From an uncultured Bacteroidia bacterium (GTDB lineage Bacteria; Bacteroidota; Bacteroidia; Bacteroidales; UBA932), in assembly GCA_902774145.1 (NCBI GenBank), contig CACYHC010000004.1, positions 1 to 64,000 on the forward strand: a DNA stretch of 64,000 nucleotides, in the 5' to 3' direction. This document shows positions 31,432-40,227 of the stretch, in pieces. The notes under the pieces are model-generated. The model did not search any database and was not told the origin of the DNA. It was given only the letters and a program-made list of their open reading frames with translations. Position 1 is the stretch's first letter. Every line of letters starts with the position of its first letter. The translations under genes were made by a program, and so were the position numbers.

Positions 31432-33728
31432 TTTCTCGAATAATCAGGATGTGCGTACTTTTTTACGCGTTTATCGTCGATAACACCCGACCAATTCATA
31501 CCAAAAGCGAAATCGTACAAGTTCCCGTCCGCATCTTGGTAACAAATCATATCATGCGGGACATCCTCACACTGCCGCTCGACGGTTGTCATATCACGGG
31601 GAAGCTGGCAGGGCAGAAGTCCATAGGGCTCAAATTGCCCGCTGACAATATCCAGCACGGCTTGATTCGATGCGCCCATCGTAATCAGAATCGCATCTGC
31701 GGAAGGTTCAATTTCTGCCGGGATAAACGGACGGTCCATCGCAACCACAACAATAACCGGTCGGGAGCCCATCACGCGCCTTGTTTCCAGGACGGTTGTC
31801 AGGTCACCGATATTGGTCGTATGCTCCGAAACGCCCTTATAGCTTCTGTTATCGGAAGCTTCGAGCGGATCCCCGCCGGCAACGCTTTTCTCCTTTGCCT
31901 CAACCGCGACATAATCATTCCACTGCAGACTGATGGGAGCATACCGGCCTTCAGGGAAGTGTTCTTCAAGTTCGGAAACCTTGACCTTAACCTCCCTGTA
32001 TCTGGGAATTCCGCCTTCAAGGGCAGGCCGGTGGTAGCCCCAACTCCCTACAGGGGAGCAGATGGAGACAATCGCAAAATCGGCTTCGGAGGGATCTTCC
32101 ACCTGTTGATAATAACGGGCAACCAGAACAGAATCGAAGGGGCATCGATCCTCGGACGGAGTACTTGTCCCCCAGCAAGTCAAGCCTTCGTCCACCTTCC
32201 TGTGGGGAATGTATACTTTAAGTTGCTTTTTGAGCGGGAGGGCCGAAGCATGATTCTTGGTCATCACAATGGATTTCAACTGGGCCTGATACCCGGCAGC
32301 CAGATACTTTTCGCATCCCACCTCTTCAGCGGCCTTGTCCGGATTCACATACGGGTTTTCAAAGACGCCCACATTGAAAAAATTGACCAACAACCGTTTT
32401 GCCGACAGTTCAAAACGAGACCTTGCGCGTTCTTCTCCGTACTTCCGGCTCCAGAGTTGATAGGCTTCCAAGGTCAGTTCAATATCCTGTACCCCGCCAA
32501 TTTGGTCCACACCGGCCTCCAATGCCTTCAGGCGCTTTTCCGCAAGGGTCAAATCCTCGACGCCCCACGGCTTGCCGCTATGGACATAAGGTGCGGCATA
32601 GCCCTTTACAATCCCCCAGTCCGTACAGACCACACCCTGGTAATGGTATTTGTCGCGGAGAAGGTCCTGAATGATGTAACGGCTGAATCCATTGCCCACC
32701 TCCTCTCCTTCGGGGTTTTGGCCATAGGAAATGGTATAATAAGGCATTACCGCCGAGGCCATCCCGGTTTTCCCCTTCAGCTTGAAAGCCCCTTCGATGA
32801 AAGGAATCAGGCCAAGGTCGAAACGCCCGCCGGGGTATACGGCATATTTGCCAAAAGAAAAGTGGGCGTCTCTCCCTCCTTCCCCGGTACCGCCTCCGGG
32901 CCAGTGTTTGACCATACAGTTCACGGATTCCGAGCCCCACCCCGTCTTGCTGCCGGGCGTAGTCTGGAAAGCATCACAAAAAGCACGGGTGAGGTCCCGG
33001 CACAAATAAGGGTCTTCTCCAAATGTGCCATAGAAGCGCCTCCAACGAGGTTCAGTAGCAATGTCCGCCTGGGGCGACAAGGTGGTTGTAAGGCCCAGGG
33101 CCCGATACTCTTTTGAGACAATCTCGCCAAAGTCGCGGACCACCTCCGTACTGAAGGTCGCAGCCAGGCCGATTTCCCTGGGCCAGTGAGAGATATCTCC
33201 GCCGGAGCCTGCATTGAACTCTCCGTCCGCCTTGGAATAATTTCTGGGGTCCGAGCTGTTATTGGCCGGGATGCCGAGCGCCGTTGCTTCACAAAAAGCC
33301 TGAACATTGTTGGACCATTCCGCACCGGTCCTGGCATCCGGAATTTTAGCGAGCAGGATATGACGCAGATGGTTGGCGCCCAGGGACGCTTTCATTTCGT
33401 CCGTCAGGGCGCTGCTGGTCAGATTCTGCTGGCTGGAATAATGCATCAAACCGGCGATTTCCTCTAACGACAGCATCCCGACAAGACTGTCGGCGCGTAC
33501 GTCGGCTGGCAAGCGCCAATCTTCATAACCATCCAATGAGCCATTACGATTCAAATCTTTAAAAGCAAATCCATCCACCATAAGAATAGGCGACGAGGTA
33601 AAACCAAGCGTCTTCCCCCGGCTTTGATGAATCAGATGATATTCATCGCAATCCTCGTATGAAAGTTTGTTGGAACAGCCAGCAAACAAAAAAACAGACA
33701 GAATGAGGAAAAGTATTTTGAGTTTCAT
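31428..33728 (-). CDS. GH3-family glycoside hydrolase lipoprotein
   Basis: A 766-residue lipoprotein (lipobox FLFAGC) with the Bacteroidota GH3 layout: ILMVDGFAFKDLNRNGSLDGYEDW near the N-terminus in shortened form, the (beta/alpha)8 domain with VKHWPGGGTGEGGRD, and the nucleophile Asp in YQGVVCTDWGIVKG. The second alpha/beta domain follows (about 480-720). It likely acts as an exo-beta-glucosidase or related enzyme that trims oligosaccharides. It overlaps both neighbours by four bases, so GH88, GH3 and the heparinase-like gene are translationally coupled. Confidence 0.88.
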   Translation of the reverse strand: MKLKILFLILSVFLFAGCSNKLSYEDCDEYHLIHQSRGKTLGFTSSPILMVDGFAFKDLNRNGSLDGYEDWRLPADVRADSLVGMLSLEEIAGLMHYSSQQNLTSSALTDEMKASLGANHLRHILLAKIPDARTGAEWSNNVQAFCEATALGIPANNSSDPRNYSKADGEFNAGSGGDISHWPREIGLAATFSTEVVRDFGEIVSKEYRALGLTTTLSPQADIATEPRWRRFYGTFGEDPYLCRDLTRAFCDAFQTTPGSKTGWGSESVNCMVKHWPGGGTGEGGRDAHFSFGKYAVYPGGRFDLGLIPFIEGAFKLKGKTGMASAVMPYYTISYGQNPEGEEVGNGFSRYIIQDLLRDKYHYQGVVCTDWGIVKGYAAPYVHSGKPWGVEDLTLAEKRLKALEAGVDQIGGVQDIELTLEAYQLWSRKYGEERARSRFELSAKRLLVNFFNVGVFENPYVNPDKAAEEVGCEKYLAAGYQAQLKSIVMTKNHASALPLKKQLKVYIPHRKVDEGLTCWGTSTPSEDRCPFDSVLVARYYQQVEDPSEADFAIVSICSPVGSWGYHRPALEGGIPRYREVKVKVSELEEHFPEGRYAPISLQWNDYVAVEAKEKSVAGGDPLEASDNRSYKGVSEHTTNIGDLTTVLETRRVMGSRPVIVVVAMDRPFIPAEIEPSADAILITMGASNQAVLDIVSGQFEPYGLLPCQLPRDMTTVERQCEDVPHDMICYQDADGNLYDFAFGMNWSGVIDDKRVKKYAHPDYSRK

Positions 33729-34939
33729 TGATTATTCTTAATCTTCCAAATAGCCTCCAGATAATAATAATCAGCATAGGTAAGAGGAACATCAACCTCT
33801 GAATTGCCATGCAGGTTCCCGACAGAATGCTTTAAGAGAAAATTGCCATTGGTCATCGGCTCTGCAAAGTACTCCGGAGAACTCAATGTGGCTATCTGCT
33901 TCTTGGCAATCTTCATATACTTTTTTGCCAAAGATTTGTCTTTGGTATTACGGCTTAACGAGATGAGGGCAGAAGCCATAATGGCACCTGCGGAAGCATC
34001 CCGCAAGACTTCGTCACCCTCCTTCCAGGGATAATTTTCCGGGTGCCCTTTTGCATCAAGAGGGACCGCATTTTTCGTCCCGGGGGCATTGAAATCCCAA
34101 TATGGAATCGCATCTTCCGGGAGCAGAGGAATTATATAGCCTGCGATCTTTTCAGCCTGGGTAAGATAGCGTTCATCACCGGTTTTTTCATACATCATCG
34201 TGTAACCATACAAGCCCCATGCTTGTCCACGGGACCATGCTGTTTCATCGGCAAAACCCTGGACTGTACGCTTGTAATTAACCTCTCCCGTTTCCGGATA
34301 ATACTCAACGAGATGATAGGAACTGTAATCTTGACGGAAGTGGTTTTTCATTGTCGTGTTGGCATGGTTAATGGCTATCTGACGCAATGAATCACAGTCG
34401 AAAAGTTCGGCCCCCTTCATCAAGAGCTCAAGATTCATCATGTTGTCAATGATGACCGGACATTGGAACGACATATGATTGTCCCAGCTTACCGTGCATC
34501 CCACTTTCGGGTTATAGCGCCTGGCCAGTTTCGCTGCCGCGGCTCGGATGATAGCCAATGAGCTGGTATCTCCCGTAAATCGATATTCATTTCCAAAGCT
34601 GCACATGACCTGGAACCCGATATCATGGTTTGTCCGGAGAGAACATATACTATCCAGTTTGTGCGTGTTATTTATAGCAATCGCCTTAATCTGTTCATCT
34701 TTTGTCAAATCATAAAGATACCAAAGAGTTCCCGGGAAGAACCCGCTGCACCACCAGCGTAAATTGCTGTCCACAATCTTACCGTCTTGCAAAGTACGTG
34801 GCATGGTCTCCGTTGTCAGGCGCTGGTCCATTGCGATGCATTGCGTCTTTGCCGTCTCCAGAATATAATCAAGAGAATTCGAGGTCTTGCAGGACGCCAC
34901 AAGCGTAAGGCTGGCACATAATAATAGAAGTGGTCTCAT
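33725..34939 (-). CDS. GH88-family unsaturated glucuronyl hydrolase, lipoprotein
   Basis: A 404-residue protein starting at the ATG at 34939 (the frame is open further but lacks sense), with lipobox LVASC. The (alpha/alpha)6 GH88 pattern is clear: WWCSGFFPGTLWYLYDLT, NHDIGFQVMCSFGNEYR with the catalytic Asp, and QGFADETAWSRGQAWGLYGY with the second Asp. GH88 enzymes remove the 4,5-unsaturated uronate left at chain ends by polysaccharide lyases, giving 5-keto-4-deoxyuronate. That fits the two heparinase-like proteins of the same island. The product could feed KDG/KDPG enzymes encoded at 22-26 kb. Confidence 0.9.
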   Translation of the reverse strand: MRPLLLLCASLTLVASCKTSNSLDYILETAKTQCIAMDQRLTTETMPRTLQDGKIVDSNLRWWCSGFFPGTLWYLYDLTKDEQIKAIAINNTHKLDSICSLRTNHDIGFQVMCSFGNEYRFTGDTSSLAIIRAAAAKLARRYNPKVGCTVSWDNHMSFQCPVIIDNMMNLELLMKGAELFDCDSLRQIAINHANTTMKNHFRQDYSSYHLVEYYPETGEVNYKRTVQGFADETAWSRGQAWGLYGYTMMYEKTGDERYLTQAEKIAGYIIPLLPEDAIPYWDFNAPGTKNAVPLDAKGHPENYPWKEGDEVLRDASAGAIMASALISLSRNTKDKSLAKKYMKIAKKQIATLSSPEYFAEPMTNGNFLLKHSVGNLHGNSEVDVPLTYADYYYLEAIWKIKNNQ

Positions 34940-34961
34940 ATAACTAAGTAATCTGAAAATT

Positions 34962-36977
34962 CTAATGGTCAAAGATGATGTTCTCCTGGGTCTTAAAGAC
35001 ACTGAATGCATTTTTGCGAACCTCGCCGCTGAAGATGGACGTCCACATCTGGAAAATGGATATCGAGACATCCGGATCCTGCAGCATGGGCTGGACAAAA
35101 TCAGAATAGTACCTTGAACAAGTGGTGTCGTCGTCACAGTCTGTCTCAAAGATGGCTGTGGGCTTTCCGTGAGCGGCTGCAAAAGCCGATACGATTTTGG
35201 CTTTCCCCAGTGCCGTCTCATAACAGAGCGCTTCATCACCGCCATAATCGGGTTTGGAAATGTAACCGATCCAATAATCGTCATATCCCATTACGTCCAC
35301 ATAATCATCTCCGGGATAATACTTGAGATAGGAGGTGATGGTGGCGTCAAGTCGGTTGGGGCCGTATCCCCAAAGAATTTGAGCTGAAGGACATTTCGCC
35401 CTGAATTTCTCCACCGTCAGCTGAAAAAATGCCTTGTAATCGTCCAGTGAAACTTTATTGGGCGAGCCACAATGCCACCAAGCCCACGAATCTCCTTGTT
35501 CATGCCAGAGACGGAAAATGATGGGAATGGGCCTTCCCTCGTCGTCAACCAACTCATTGATGACATCTGCGACCTCCTGGACTCTTTCATCAAACCAGTC
35601 TCCCAGATAGGTTATCCCATTCGTATCTACTTTGCGATTATTCAGAATATCATGTACAATGAAATGCAAATCCTCGGGGAAAGTCACCCCCTGCTCTTCA
35701 AGAATGGAATTCCCGTAACAGAACCGGCACCCCATCTTTAATTTAAATTCCGAGTAAACGGCGTAGGGAGACTCCAGATGCCAGGAGAAGAGGCACACGG
35801 CCTTGTTGCGCTTCCAGCAACGCTTAACGGTTTCAATGATATTCTGACGCACGGGCCGGGTCTCGGAGCGCGGCAGATAATTGCCGGTCGCCTCATAGAA
35901 ATCCATACTGTAGAAATGCGGATGCCCGTACCTGCCCTCGGCCGCATCGCCGGTCAGGTAGTCATAATATTTGAAATTACTGAAGAAGGTCTTGCCATTC
36001 TCCGCTGCCCTTAAAAGCGTAGCCTTCAAGGAGGCGGCGTCCGTCCATGTATTCCAGGCCGTGGCAAGTCCCGTCATTCCCTCGGAAGACACGCCAAAAG
36101 GCATTTGCTCTTCAAGCATGCTTTCAGTGATGAATTCGAAGGTTTTCTCATCCACGCTTCCGGAAACGGCATAGACCACGTTTCTTTTGGCTTCAGAGAG
36201 GCCAAGATTACGGCTGAATGAGGACTCGTCAGCATAAGATAGCGTCAGCTTCAATCCTTCGGAAAGGACAGTTGGCCGGAATACAAGATAATAAGTGCCT
36301 GCGGTGAAGTTGCCTGTCTGGGGTGCAATACTGACAAAAGCACTTCCGTTGTCGTCTGCTTCCGCCAGCAGTTCTGTCGTAAAACTTCTGGTTTCAGGAT
36401 TCCCGTCTGCCCCCAAGGCAACTTTAACCGTACCGCTAATTAGTTCGCCACCTCTGGCGGCAAGGGTGACTTTATTCAATCCGCTTGCTGAACTGCCTAC
36501 CGTAAACTTGAAGTAGGCGCCGACGTTCTTCAAAGCCGCCTCATGACGCCCTTCTTCATTTTTTGAAGATACGCCAAAGGCGATATTGGCAGAAGGATCG
36601 AAAGTCGACAGATGTGCTTCCTGCGAAGTAGGAAGGGTTGTTTTTGCATAGCCGTCGACAAACTCCGCCAGGGGAGAATAAGGATAGAGCACGGAATAGG
36701 ATTCCGCCTCAGCCGCTTCGCCTCTGAACAAGGCGCGCTCTCCTGATGAGGAGGTCGTGAACTGGCAGTTGAGAATCCCATCCCAAACACTCAGTGCATC
36801 TCCGGGTTGCCACAAAATTGTTTTCCCATCCAGAACTGATTTTGTCGCCCCGCCGGTAAAGACCATCTCAATATACTTTCGGCCGTCCTCCTCCCGATCG
36901 GGGAAGATCTGTTTTGAACAGGACACCACCCCGATGAAAGCAAGTGCCGAGAGTACAAATGACACGATTTTATTCAT
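34962..36977 (-). CDS. GH26-like glycoside hydrolase with N-terminal fimbrillin-like domain, lipoprotein
   Basis: A 671-residue lipoprotein (start ATG 36977, lipobox IGVVSC). Residues about 30-290 are a fimbrillin-like region (TKSVLDGKTILWQPGDALSV, YSVLYPYSP), homologous to the neighbouring lipoproteins at 36970 and 38572. Residues about 300-670 form a GH26-type catalytic barrel: FRLWHEQGDSWAWW with the acid/base Glu and AIFETDCDDD with the probable nucleophile. GH26 includes beta-mannanases, beta-1,3-xylanases and beta-glucanases. Surface attachment by the lipid anchor and an unusual fimbrillin-like spacer is implied. The start overlaps the upstream gene by eight bases. Confidence 0.8.
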   Translation of the reverse strand: MNKIVSFVLSALAFIGVVSCSKQIFPDREEDGRKYIEMVFTGGATKSVLDGKTILWQPGDALSVWDGILNCQFTTSSSGERALFRGEAAEAESYSVLYPYSPLAEFVDGYAKTTLPTSQEAHLSTFDPSANIAFGVSSKNEEGRHEAALKNVGAYFKFTVGSSASGLNKVTLAARGGELISGTVKVALGADGNPETRSFTTELLAEADDNGSAFVSIAPQTGNFTAGTYYLVFRPTVLSEGLKLTLSYADESSFSRNLGLSEAKRNVVYAVSGSVDEKTFEFITESMLEEQMPFGVSSEGMTGLATAWNTWTDAASLKATLLRAAENGKTFFSNFKYYDYLTGDAAEGRYGHPHFYSMDFYEATGNYLPRSETRPVRQNIIETVKRCWKRNKAVCLFSWHLESPYAVYSEFKLKMGCRFCYGNSILEEQGVTFPEDLHFIVHDILNNRKVDTNGITYLGDWFDERVQEVADVINELVDDEGRPIPIIFRLWHEQGDSWAWWHCGSPNKVSLDDYKAFFQLTVEKFRAKCPSAQILWGYGPNRLDATITSYLKYYPGDDYVDVMGYDDYWIGYISKPDYGGDEALCYETALGKAKIVSAFAAAHGKPTAIFETDCDDDTTCSRYYSDFVQPMLQDPDVSISIFQMWTSIFSGEVRKNAFSVFKTQENIIFDH

Positions 36978-38511
36978 AGACGAGATCGAAACTATTAATG
37001 CAGCAGTTGACATTCAGCGTGCCGATAAGCCTATAAGCAGCACCGGCCACAGGCTCTTTTTTTACACCCAACATCAGCGAATCCGTCAGCGAAGTGGTAA
37101 TATCTTCCCGTTTCAGATAGTTGCTGTATTGGTAGCCTTCTGCATCCCGTATTTCAAAGGCACATTTCTTATAACTTTCGCTCCCCCTGAAATTGACAAA
37201 CACTTTTTTCAGTGTTTTCCCTGCAATGGCAGGAAACTCCAGGTATCCATAGGTTGATGTGGCGCTGTCATAATGGGTAAACATCAGGTATGAACTACTC
37301 TTCTGATAACACAAATAGCGGGATATCGAATAACTTCTGCCATCAACCAGGAAAGAATGCGAGGTCGTTTCCGTAGACCTGGCACTCGGAAGGGCCGGAG
37401 TATAGGTCACATCTTTGAAGCCGATTCGTAAAAGCCCATTCTGCCGGACTGTAGCATCCACGGGGTCAACCCCGTCTGCACTGAAACGGATGACGGCCTG
37501 GCGATAATCCTGAGGGGTCAGACTGGGATTTGTAAACTGCACCAAAAACTTATTGAACGCAATTTTAGATACAGTTACATTCGTCATTGTAGAGGAGGTA
37601 ACCGACGCTGTAACATCTTCGCAGGTCGTATTCAGTACAATAACAGCCCTGTTCTTCCCGGCTTCCGGAGCTTCTTCAGAGAGCGAATGATTGACCGCAA
37701 GACCCCGTGTCACAAACTCGATATTTTCATCAAGATTTCCCAAAAACAAGGGCTGGCACCTGACGACATTCTTTGCGAATTCGTTGCCGCCCATGTATAT
37801 GGCTCCGCTGGTATCTTCAAGAATCCAGGATAGTCCACCGGAATAGGTTCCCGGGATCACCGGGATATAATATACACCTTCTTCCAGGGTGCCGGATTCG
37901 GTGGTGAGATACACCTCCGGATAGGGATTGTCTCCGGAAGAAGCAACGGGTTTCCCCTCTCCATCAAAACTTACGCAGACATCTCCGGAGAGAGGTTCAC
38001 AAGTATTTGTAAAAACGGTTACTTTCCTGTATTTTCCCGATTCGCCGATGCCAATCTTAAGAAAGCCGCAAAGGTTCATCATCTCTATAGATTTTCCCGT
38101 TGTGCTTCCGACGGCCACATTGGCCCCTTTGGCAAAATTCCCCAGGCGGGCAAGCTGCACTTTCGGAAGTGTCGTGACGATTTCGCCGGAACTACAAAGG
38201 GCCGATGCACGATAGGGGTAAAGGGCATAGTAAACCGGAGCCACGCCGGCCTTGCCGGCGAAAACGGCCATTGTGCCACCCTGCGCCGTTGAGAACCGGT
38301 TGTTTGCATCGGCGTCGAAAACGCTCAGTTCATCCCCGCTTTCCCATAAAATGTCGGACCCCGATACCGTCGATTTGGCCGTGGTCCCGGCGACAAACTC
38401 CATATCGTGCTTTGTGCTCTGCCCGCTCACCCAAAGCTGTTCTTGGGAACAAGACAGGAAAATTGCAGCAGAGGCTGCGATGATGACAAAGTCCTTCAGC
38501 ATTCTTAACAT
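36970..38511 (-). CDS. Surface lipoprotein with fimbrillin-like N-terminus and shared C-terminal module
   Basis: A 513-residue lipoprotein (lipobox IFLSC). Residues about 35-270 are fimbrillin-like (SGSDILWESGDELSVFDADA, YYALYPYR). A BACON/Ig-like region follows (about 285-365). The last 150 residues form a module (TYTPALPSARSTETTSHSF, FPAIAGKTLKKVFVNFRG, ending INSFDLVYE) shared with the lipoproteins at 38572 and 49562. Position in the PUL suggests a surface glycan-binding protein that takes the place of SusE/SusF. It may start at the second Met (38502). No catalytic residues are seen. Confidence 0.75.
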   Translation of the reverse strand: MLRMLKDFVIIAASAAIFLSCSQEQLWVSGQSTKHDMEFVAGTTAKSTVSGSDILWESGDELSVFDADANNRFSTAQGGTMAVFAGKAGVAPVYYALYPYRASALCSSGEIVTTLPKVQLARLGNFAKGANVAVGSTTGKSIEMMNLCGFLKIGIGESGKYRKVTVFTNTCEPLSGDVCVSFDGEGKPVASSGDNPYPEVYLTTESGTLEEGVYYIPVIPGTYSGGLSWILEDTSGAIYMGGNEFAKNVVRCQPLFLGNLDENIEFVTRGLAVNHSLSEEAPEAGKNRAVIVLNTTCEDVTASVTSSTMTNVTVSKIAFNKFLVQFTNPSLTPQDYRQAVIRFSADGVDPVDATVRQNGLLRIGFKDVTYTPALPSARSTETTSHSFLVDGRSYSISRYLCYQKSSSYLMFTHYDSATSTYGYLEFPAIAGKTLKKVFVNFRGSESYKKCAFEIRDAEGYQYSNYLKREDITTSLTDSLMLGVKKEPVAGAAYRLIGTLNVNCCINSFDLVYE

Positions 38512-38571
38512 TGCTCTGATGTATTGAGACGGCGCCCCTCCCGGCTATACAGAAGGGGCCCGTCAAAAAGA

Positions 38572-40038
38572 TTAATCGTTCTCGTAAATGAATTCCAGGC
38601 GGTCAATAAATGCTTTGGTTACATTATCATCACCTACTTTGCCACCTACATTCACCAACTGATAGGGTTCTGTGGTTGCGGTAATCTCTCTGCTCCTTTC
38701 ATAATCACCCCTTTGACCCACTACGAACTGATGGAAATAATTGGGGATATGTACTACTTGTCTGAAAAGCTTAAGAACACCATTTGGATTTTCCGGCTTT
38801 TTGTTGTTAACGGGCCGGTATTCTCCGGTCGCATATTGAGTTCCTACGTCTGTGCTCCCCGTGTCATTCTTTAAAGCAAATACCGGAAACTTATAGTCGG
38901 TATGGGCCCGTGTGACCAGATTTACTTTTGATAAATGTTTTCCGCTGATGACAGGAGTAGTAAGGAATCCTACGGTTCTACCCTCCACATATTGACTAGA
39001 GGAAGAATAAAAGAATTTACAATATTTCCCCGTATAAGAGCTGAAACTATAGTCTTTCAAATCTGCTGAATAGGAAGTCCCTAAACTCGTCATATCAAAA
39101 GCTACAGAAAGGAGATTTGTGTTTTCTACACACTGCTCTTCCAGTGTGCCGAGATTATAAATCTTGTTTCTCTGCATATTAACGCCATCCGTGATATGCT
39201 CATAGACTTTTCCATCGGATGCGGAGATGGTAACCTTAAGCCCTCCTGTCGTAAGATCTGCAGGTGCTGCACACAAGTAGTAGGTGCCCGCCGGAATTAC
39301 GGTGTTTCCACTGTTTCCACTTCCGGCATAACCCATTACGTAATGAGACTCGTAACATTCTATGAAAGAACTTCCGTTCGCGCGGAATTTAATTTGTGAC
39401 GAACCGGATATCTTTTCGCTATTACGTGTCTCGACAAGGACCTGGGTAATGTTCTTTGTCCCATCAAGCGTGAATTTGATATAGGCCACCAGATTTTTCA
39501 TCTCTCCGGTAAGAATTTTCCCATAGTTTCTGTCTTCCATCGTTGCCTTGCAGGCCGCAATATTGCAAGCCCCGTCGATGGAATTTGCCACCAGCGTCTG
39601 CGCGCTGGGAAGGGATGTATTAATAGCAAAGTAAGTGTCCTGTTTGCCAGTGAGAGGAGATTCGGAATCTTTTGTTTTCGTGTCTATATAATAGGGATAA
39701 GTAACATACGCTACGGTAGCGTCCGCCGGGACGAGTCCGGAAAAATTTGCCGTGGATGTGATTTCCGTACCTTCTTTATCAAACCTGGCCCCGGCTACAT
39801 CTGCTGTGGTACCGTCGGCAAAACAATAAGCCGCAAGATAGTCTTTGGCTTCCCAGTTGATGGTTTTGCCATCGAGCGTGGATCTGGCTTCGTCGTCAGA
39901 TTCTTTGGAGGCCGTGAATACAGCTTTTACATAGCCCTCCGGAATGACTTCCTGGGTGGTGTCCTCCTTGTTACAGGATGCCTGCAAAAGAACAAAGAGT
40001 GCAGTTGCAAATACGGAAAATAATTGTGTTGTCTTCAT
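38572..40038 (-). CDS. Surface lipoprotein, fimbrillin-like, with shared C-terminal module
   Basis: A 488-residue lipoprotein (lipobox LLQASC). Residues about 35-290 follow the fimbrillin pattern (DEARSTLDGKTINWEAKDYL, AYVTYPYYID). The C-terminal part (about 325-488) is related to those of the lipoproteins at 36970 and 49562: TPVISGKHLSKVNLVTRA, YKFPVFALKND, and the end DRLEFIYEND. A short gene ends 12 bases upstream. Probable surface glycan-binding protein of the PUL. Function inferred from context only. Confidence 0.75.
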   Translation of the reverse strand: MKTTQLFSVFATALFVLLQASCNKEDTTQEVIPEGYVKAVFTASKESDDEARSTLDGKTINWEAKDYLAAYCFADGTTADVAGARFDKEGTEITSTANFSGLVPADATVAYVTYPYYIDTKTKDSESPLTGKQDTYFAINTSLPSAQTLVANSIDGACNIAACKATMEDRNYGKILTGEMKNLVAYIKFTLDGTKNITQVLVETRNSEKISGSSQIKFRANGSSFIECYESHYVMGYAGSGNSGNTVIPAGTYYLCAAPADLTTGGLKVTISASDGKVYEHITDGVNMQRNKIYNLGTLEEQCVENTNLLSVAFDMTSLGTSYSADLKDYSFSSYTGKYCKFFYSSSSQYVEGRTVGFLTTPVISGKHLSKVNLVTRAHTDYKFPVFALKNDTGSTDVGTQYATGEYRPVNNKKPENPNGVLKLFRQVVHIPNYFHQFVVGQRGDYERSREITATTEPYQLVNVGGKVGDDNVTKAFIDRLEFIYEND

Positions 40039-40050
40039 AACGTAGTTCTT

Positions 40051-40197
40051 TTAAAATTCATCAAAAAGAGAAACCTCATCACCGACTTCCTCCGTGCAGA
40101 AGCTGCTGGAGGCTGCGAAAATCGATTTCGTGTTCATGTTAACTGCATGACTGTCAGGCGTTGTGTACGCATTCTTTGGATTTGTTTCCATACGCAT
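40051..40197 (-). CDS. Short (48-residue) protein preceding a surface lipoprotein gene
   Basis: A small ORF from ATG 40197 to TAA 40051, starting MRMETNPKNAYTTPDSHAVN and ending in acidic residues (EEVGDEVSLFDEF). It has no signal peptide. It stands 12 bases before the fimbrillin-like lipoprotein gene and 30 bases after the heparinase-like gene. Its position, size and acidic tail match the small gene at 2906-3043, which is coupled to another fimbrillin-like lipoprotein. Function unknown. Confidence 0.5.
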   Translation of the reverse strand: MRMETNPKNAYTTPDSHAVNMNTKSIFAASSSFCTEEVGDEVSLFDEF

Positions 40198-40227
40198 TGT
40201 TTTTTGGTTGAAATTAATATTGTGGAA

